Positions 61,222 to 64,000 of a DNA stretch of 64,000 bases are shown here, one piece after another. Each line of letters starts with the position of its first letter. Position 1 is the first letter of the stretch. The stretch lies in NCBI GenBank assembly GCA_947468275.1, contig CANIKO010000018.1, forward strand, positions 1 to 64,000, read 5' to 3'. The stretch comes from Bacteroidota bacterium. Lineage in GTDB: Bacteria > Bacteroidota > Bacteroidia > NS11-12g > UBA9320. Position numbers and translations under genes: made by a program. A model generated the notes under the pieces. The model made no database searches. It saw only the letters and a list, made by a program, of their open reading frames with translations, and was not told the DNA's origin.

Positions 61222-62204
61222 TTTGAATCTAATGATTTAATAAGTTCGGAATTATTTTCTTTTTGATAAGGTTCGAAATTTCCTGAATCATTCATTTTAA
61301 AATAGCTCCCATTTTTTTTAAGATATAATTGTTTGTCTAAATATTTAAGACTTACTTTCTCTTCAGGTTTCATATCAAAAAGTTGCAATTTGACACCACT
61401 TAATTTGTAACCTTTAAAGCCGACAACCGACCGCCAATATTCAACTTTTACAGTTGAGCCTTTTACCTTTCTTAAATTATCAATTTTAATTTCATTGCCC
61501 GGTCCTCCGTTAGAAACATTTGAGTTATTGTCAGATACATTAGGTGTAATTGTTTCAAATGCAGCGACAGAATACATAGTCTGAAAAATTTTCGTGTCAT
61601 TTTCAATCTTTATAGAATCTCCTAATTGAGATATTAAGATTTTCCCTAAAGAGTCATCTCTGGATTTTGAAGTATCTTGTAAATTAGAATTTAAAGTCAA
61701 ATCAGGTTTTCTTACTTCTGGTGTGGTTGCTAAATTATCTTCTTCATACACATTAGTAATAGTTGAATCAATATTTGCCATTTCCAACTTTTGATGCGGG
61801 ATATAATATCCAAAAATAAAATAAAGGAGAAAACCCGCTAGTAAAACAGCGGCAAATGCCAAATACCAATCATTGAAATTAGGTTTTAATTTATATCCTT
61901 TGGGTTCATTTTGTTCATTTTCCTCCAATATAGGAACTAGAGGGTGATTTATTTTTTTTGTATTTTCAAAAGAATGTTCAATCGCAGGAATAGCGCTTGG
62001 TGTCTTCACACCATTTAAAATTGAAATTAATTGCTGTTTTCGTGCTAATTTTATTCCTTCAATTATTGCTTTTTGAGATTCAACCTCTAATGCAAACTCC
62101 GGATTGGTTCGTAACCGGTTTTTAAATTCATCTAGAATGGGTCCTGAAAGTTCACCTTTAAGAAACCTATCTATTAAGTATATTCTATCAATATCTCTTT
62201 GCAT
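61218..62204 (-). CDS. Single-pass membrane protein, putative anti-sigma factor
   Basis: The 328-residue protein has a cytoplasmic N-terminus of about 110 residues with DRFLKGELSGPILDEFKNRLRTNPEFALEVESQ, an opening like the zinc-free anti-sigma domain of Bacteroidota. One membrane helix (about 111-133) follows, then a periplasmic domain of about 190 residues ending YFKMNDSGNFEPYQ. The gene follows the sigma factor by 5 bases and overlaps dapF. This layout (sigma, then membrane protein with cytoplasmic head) fits a sigma/anti-sigma pair; the identification is by context and pattern, not by a firm domain match. Confidence 0.7.
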   Translation of the reverse strand: MQRDIDRIYLIDRFLKGELSGPILDEFKNRLRTNPEFALEVESQKAIIEGIKLARKQQLISILNGVKTPSAIPAIEHSFENTKKINHPLVPILEENEQNEPKGYKLKPNFNDWYLAFAAVLLAGFLLYFIFGYYIPHQKLEMANIDSTITNVYEEDNLATTPEVRKPDLTLNSNLQDTSKSRDDSLGKILISQLGDSIKIENDTKIFQTMYSVAAFETITPNVSDNNSNVSNGGPGNEIKIDNLRKVKGSTVKVEYWRSVVGFKGYKLSGVKLQLFDMKPEEKVSLKYLDKQLYLKKNGSYFKMNDSGNFEPYQKENNSELIKSLDSN

Positions 62205-62209
62205 TATGG

Positions 62210-62776
62210 TTATATAAAGTCATCCTTACCAAAATGTTCTTTTACCGAATTCTCAAGCTTTTTAAAGCATTGATACTTTTTTGACTTAACGGTATCAGAA
62301 TTTGCAAATCCCATCTGTTCAGCAATAGTATTCATATCTATACCGTCAAAATAAAAATACATTAGCAATCGTCTGCATGTTTCGTCCAAATTATTTACAT
62401 AGTCGCACACAATTTTTGAGTCATACATCAACATAGGCGATTCATCAGCTCTAATATTGTCAGTTGTTGCCACATCTACTACTTTAAATCTTGTTTTCTT
62501 TTTTAGTTGCTTATACCATTGGTTTTTAGCAATTGAGAAAACATAGGTACTAAGCTTGGCGTTCAGCAAAAACTCTGGTTTAGCAATATTTTGCCATACA
62601 GCAATTAATGTTTCCTGCATTACATCTTGTACCTCCTCAATAGTACCGCTATTAATCAAAACAAATTTTTTAATAGAGTTTAAATTTTGCTTGTACAAAG
62701 TCACCAGAGCTTTTTCGTTGCCCCGTTTGATCTCGTTAACTATGTCATTGTCGGAGTTAAATCCTATTCCGAACAT
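62210..62776 (-). CDS. ECF-type RNA polymerase sigma factor
   Basis: The 188-residue protein has sigma region 2 (about 15-85), with NEIKRGNEKALVTLYKQN and EEVQDVMQETLIAVWQNI, and region 4 (about 125-178), with LLMYFYFDGIDMNTIAEQMGFANSDTVKSKKYQCFKKL as the helix-turn-helix for the -35 element. Regions 1 and 3 are absent, as in ECF sigmas. It leads an operon with a putative anti-sigma factor and dapF. TACCTTTG at 62805-62812 is a likely -7 box for its own transcript, with a leader of about 25 bases. Confidence 0.92.
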   Translation of the reverse strand: MFGIGFNSDNDIVNEIKRGNEKALVTLYKQNLNSIKKFVLINSGTIEEVQDVMQETLIAVWQNIAKPEFLLNAKLSTYVFSIAKNQWYKQLKKKTRFKVVDVATTDNIRADESPMLMYDSKIVCDYVNNLDETCRRLLMYFYFDGIDMNTIAEQMGFANSDTVKSKKYQCFKKLENSVKEHFGKDDFI

Positions 62777-62804
62777 TTATAGATTGTTTATATTGATTAG
62801 TCGA

Positions 62805-62812
62805 CAAAGGTA
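62805..62812 (-). promoter_or_regulatory. -7 box (TACCTTTG) of the ECF sigma operon
   Basis: TACCTTTG on the minus strand matches TAnnTTTG and lies 28 bases before the sigma ATG. No clear -33 TTG is present. Confidence 0.45.
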
Positions 62813-62947
62813 AATGAAGATATATGAAAATTTAAATAATTTCGTTTTTAAAAATGTGAACACTTTTTAAAGTTGTCGAATTTAGTGTAAAATGCAGTTA
62901 ATATTTTCTGTTTTTTTTGGCATATTTTTTGTGAAATATAATTTAAA

Positions 62948-64000
62948 ATGAAAAGAAAAATAAAACAAGGTTTAATTCTATTCACCATAGCGTTTGCTGG
63001 TGGTTTTGCCTCCTTAGGTATTAGTAAATTATTTAATCATGACTCATTAAAGAGTATTACTGAAATTCAACATTCGTATTTAACAAATGGTTTGGGGGTA
63101 AGTTCAATTCCTAATGTTGATTTTGTTGAAGTATCAGAAAAAGCCATCAATACAGTTGTTCATATTAAGACAACTTTTGGTGCTCCTTCTCAAGATAAAA
63201 AAGGATCTGGTGATGACTTGCTTCTTGACCCATTTGAATTCTTTCATAATAAAGGTATACCCCAAGGTCCGCAACAAGCTTCTGGTTCAGGAGTTATTTT
63301 AACTCCCGACGGTTACATTGCCACCAATAATCACGTTGTTGAGAATTCAACAAAAATAGAGGTAGTTTTAAATGACAAAAGAACATATATAGCTGATGTA
63401 ATAGGCACAGACCCTGAAACAGATTTAGCGCTTCTTAAAATAGAAGAAACTAATTTGCCGTTTCTACTATTTGGGAACTCAGACGAGGTTCGTATTGGTG
63501 AATGGGTAATAGCAGTTGGTAATCCGTTTAATCTAACTTCAACTGTTACGGCGGGGATAGTAAGCGCTAAAGGAAGAAATATCAATTTACTTCATCAAAA
63601 TACCGAATATGCGATTGAAAATTTTATTCAAACGGATGCCGCTGTTAATCCTGGTAATAGTGGAGGTGCTTTGGTAAATGTGAGAGGTGAACTAATTGGA
63701 ATTAATACAGCAATAGCATCCGAAACGGGTAGCTTTACAGGGTATTCATTTGCAGTGCCCGTAAATATTGTTAAGAAGATATTGGATGATATTAAAAAGT
63801 ACGGGGAAGTTAAAAGAGCAATTCTTGGTCTTCGGATTCAGGATATAACATCTGAATTGGCTGACAAGGAAGGTATAAAAGTATATAAAGGTGTATTTGT
63901 TCCTGAAGTAGTTGAAGGGAGCGCCGCTGACAAAGCAGGAATAAAGAAAGGCGATGTTATATTGAAAATTAATGACATCGAAGTTAACTCTTCTTCTGAA
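62948..64000 (+). CDS. HtrA/DegP-family serine protease (3' end beyond window)
   Basis: At least 351 residues are visible. A signal anchor or signal peptide covers about 8-27 (LILFTIAFAGGFASLG). The trypsin-like domain has a complete triad: His129 (TNNHVVE), Asp159 (ETDLALL) and Ser238 (GNSGGAL), with ASGSGVILTPDGYI before it. A PDZ domain begins near residue 280 (ILGLRIQD, GSAADKAGIKKGDVILKIND) and is cut by the window edge. The protein would degrade or refold damaged envelope proteins in the periplasm. The gene is divergent from the ECF sigma operon, so stress co-regulation is possible but not shown. Confidence 0.93.
   Translation, partial: MKRKIKQGLILFTIAFAGGFASLGISKLFNHDSLKSITEIQHSYLTNGLGVSSIPNVDFVEVSEKAINTVVHIKTTFGAPSQDKKGSGDDLLLDPFEFFHNKGIPQGPQQASGSGVILTPDGYIATNNHVVENSTKIEVVLNDKRTYIADVIGTDPETDLALLKIEETNLPFLLFGNSDEVRIGEWVIAVGNPFNLTSTVTAGIVSAKGRNINLLHQNTEYAIENFIQTDAAVNPGNSGGALVNVRGELIGINTAIASETGSFTGYSFAVPVNIVKKILDDIKKYGEVKRAILGLRIQDITSELADKEGIKVYKGVFVPEVVEGSAADKAGIKKGDVILKINDIEVNSSSE

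Overview
This window is from an AT-rich Bacteroidota chromosome. It is probably a non-Bacteroidales, environmental lineage of the Chitinophagales, Saprospirales or Flavobacteriales kind, but the sequence does not fix the order. The evidence is several secreted proteins with type IX secretion system (T9SS) C-terminal sorting domains (both the gliding-motility/CHU_C type and the short type A form), PKD-repeat surface proteins, DUF2490 and DUF4956 proteins, a short 76-residue ATP synthase epsilon, and promoters of the Bacteroidota form TTG-N18..21-TAnnTTTG. The window contains an SRP RNA. I saw no rRNA, tRNA, CRISPR array or transposase gene.

Layout. 1-10.4 kb: the start of a giant GEVED/PKD surface protein (cut by the window edge), a FemAB/GNAT-like acyltransferase, a DivIC-type division protein, pyruvate dehydrogenase E1 beta, SRP RNA, an acyl-CoA carboxylase and a T9SS/CHU_C protein. 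10.4-15.2 kb: urocanate hydratase, a small membrane protein and a fused EutB-EutC ethanolamine ammonia-lyase with an unexpected lipoprotein-like N-terminus. 15.5-23.8 kb: a surface-polysaccharide cluster (Wzz, O-antigen-ligase family, an OppC-type permease in the same operon, a multi-pass membrane protein, a Wzx-like flippase) and kynurenine 3-monooxygenase. 23.9-29.2 kb: dnaA, an A-type Fe-S carrier, a MacB/FtsX-type permease and rpsF-rpsR-rplI. 29.3-31.8 kb: an accessory operon with a cysteine-rich peptide and two T9SS proteins, plus a lipoprotein. 31.9-38 kb: uvrA, a saccharopine-dehydrogenase-like reductase and atpD-atpC. 38.1-42.1 kb: a five-gene operon linking a VTC-type polyphosphate polymerase and DUF4956 protein to secreted proteins. 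42.2-48.9 kb: a DUF2490 protein and a 1,600-residue subtilisin. 48.9-51.7 kb: gatB, an inverted-repeat element, and a DUF433/DUF5615 toxin-antitoxin pair directly abutting a gene remnant. 51.8-64 kb: OmpA-family proteins, an outer-membrane protein, a MATE transporter, a CobB-type sirtuin, a nucleotidyltransferase, pabB, dapF with an ECF sigma factor and a putative membrane anti-sigma, and an HtrA protease cut by the right edge.

Two regulatory themes stand out. First, about ten genes have a TAnnTTTG (or TAnnTTCG) -7 box ending only 4-9 bases before the start codon, so their mRNAs should be almost leaderless. Second, rpsR and rplI have perfect AAGGAGG Shine-Dalgarno sequences. That is notable because in Flavobacterium bS6, bS18 and bS21 help bury the anti-SD of 16S rRNA. 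The most unusual single gene is the EutB-EutC fusion with a lipobox-like signal and a foldable leader.
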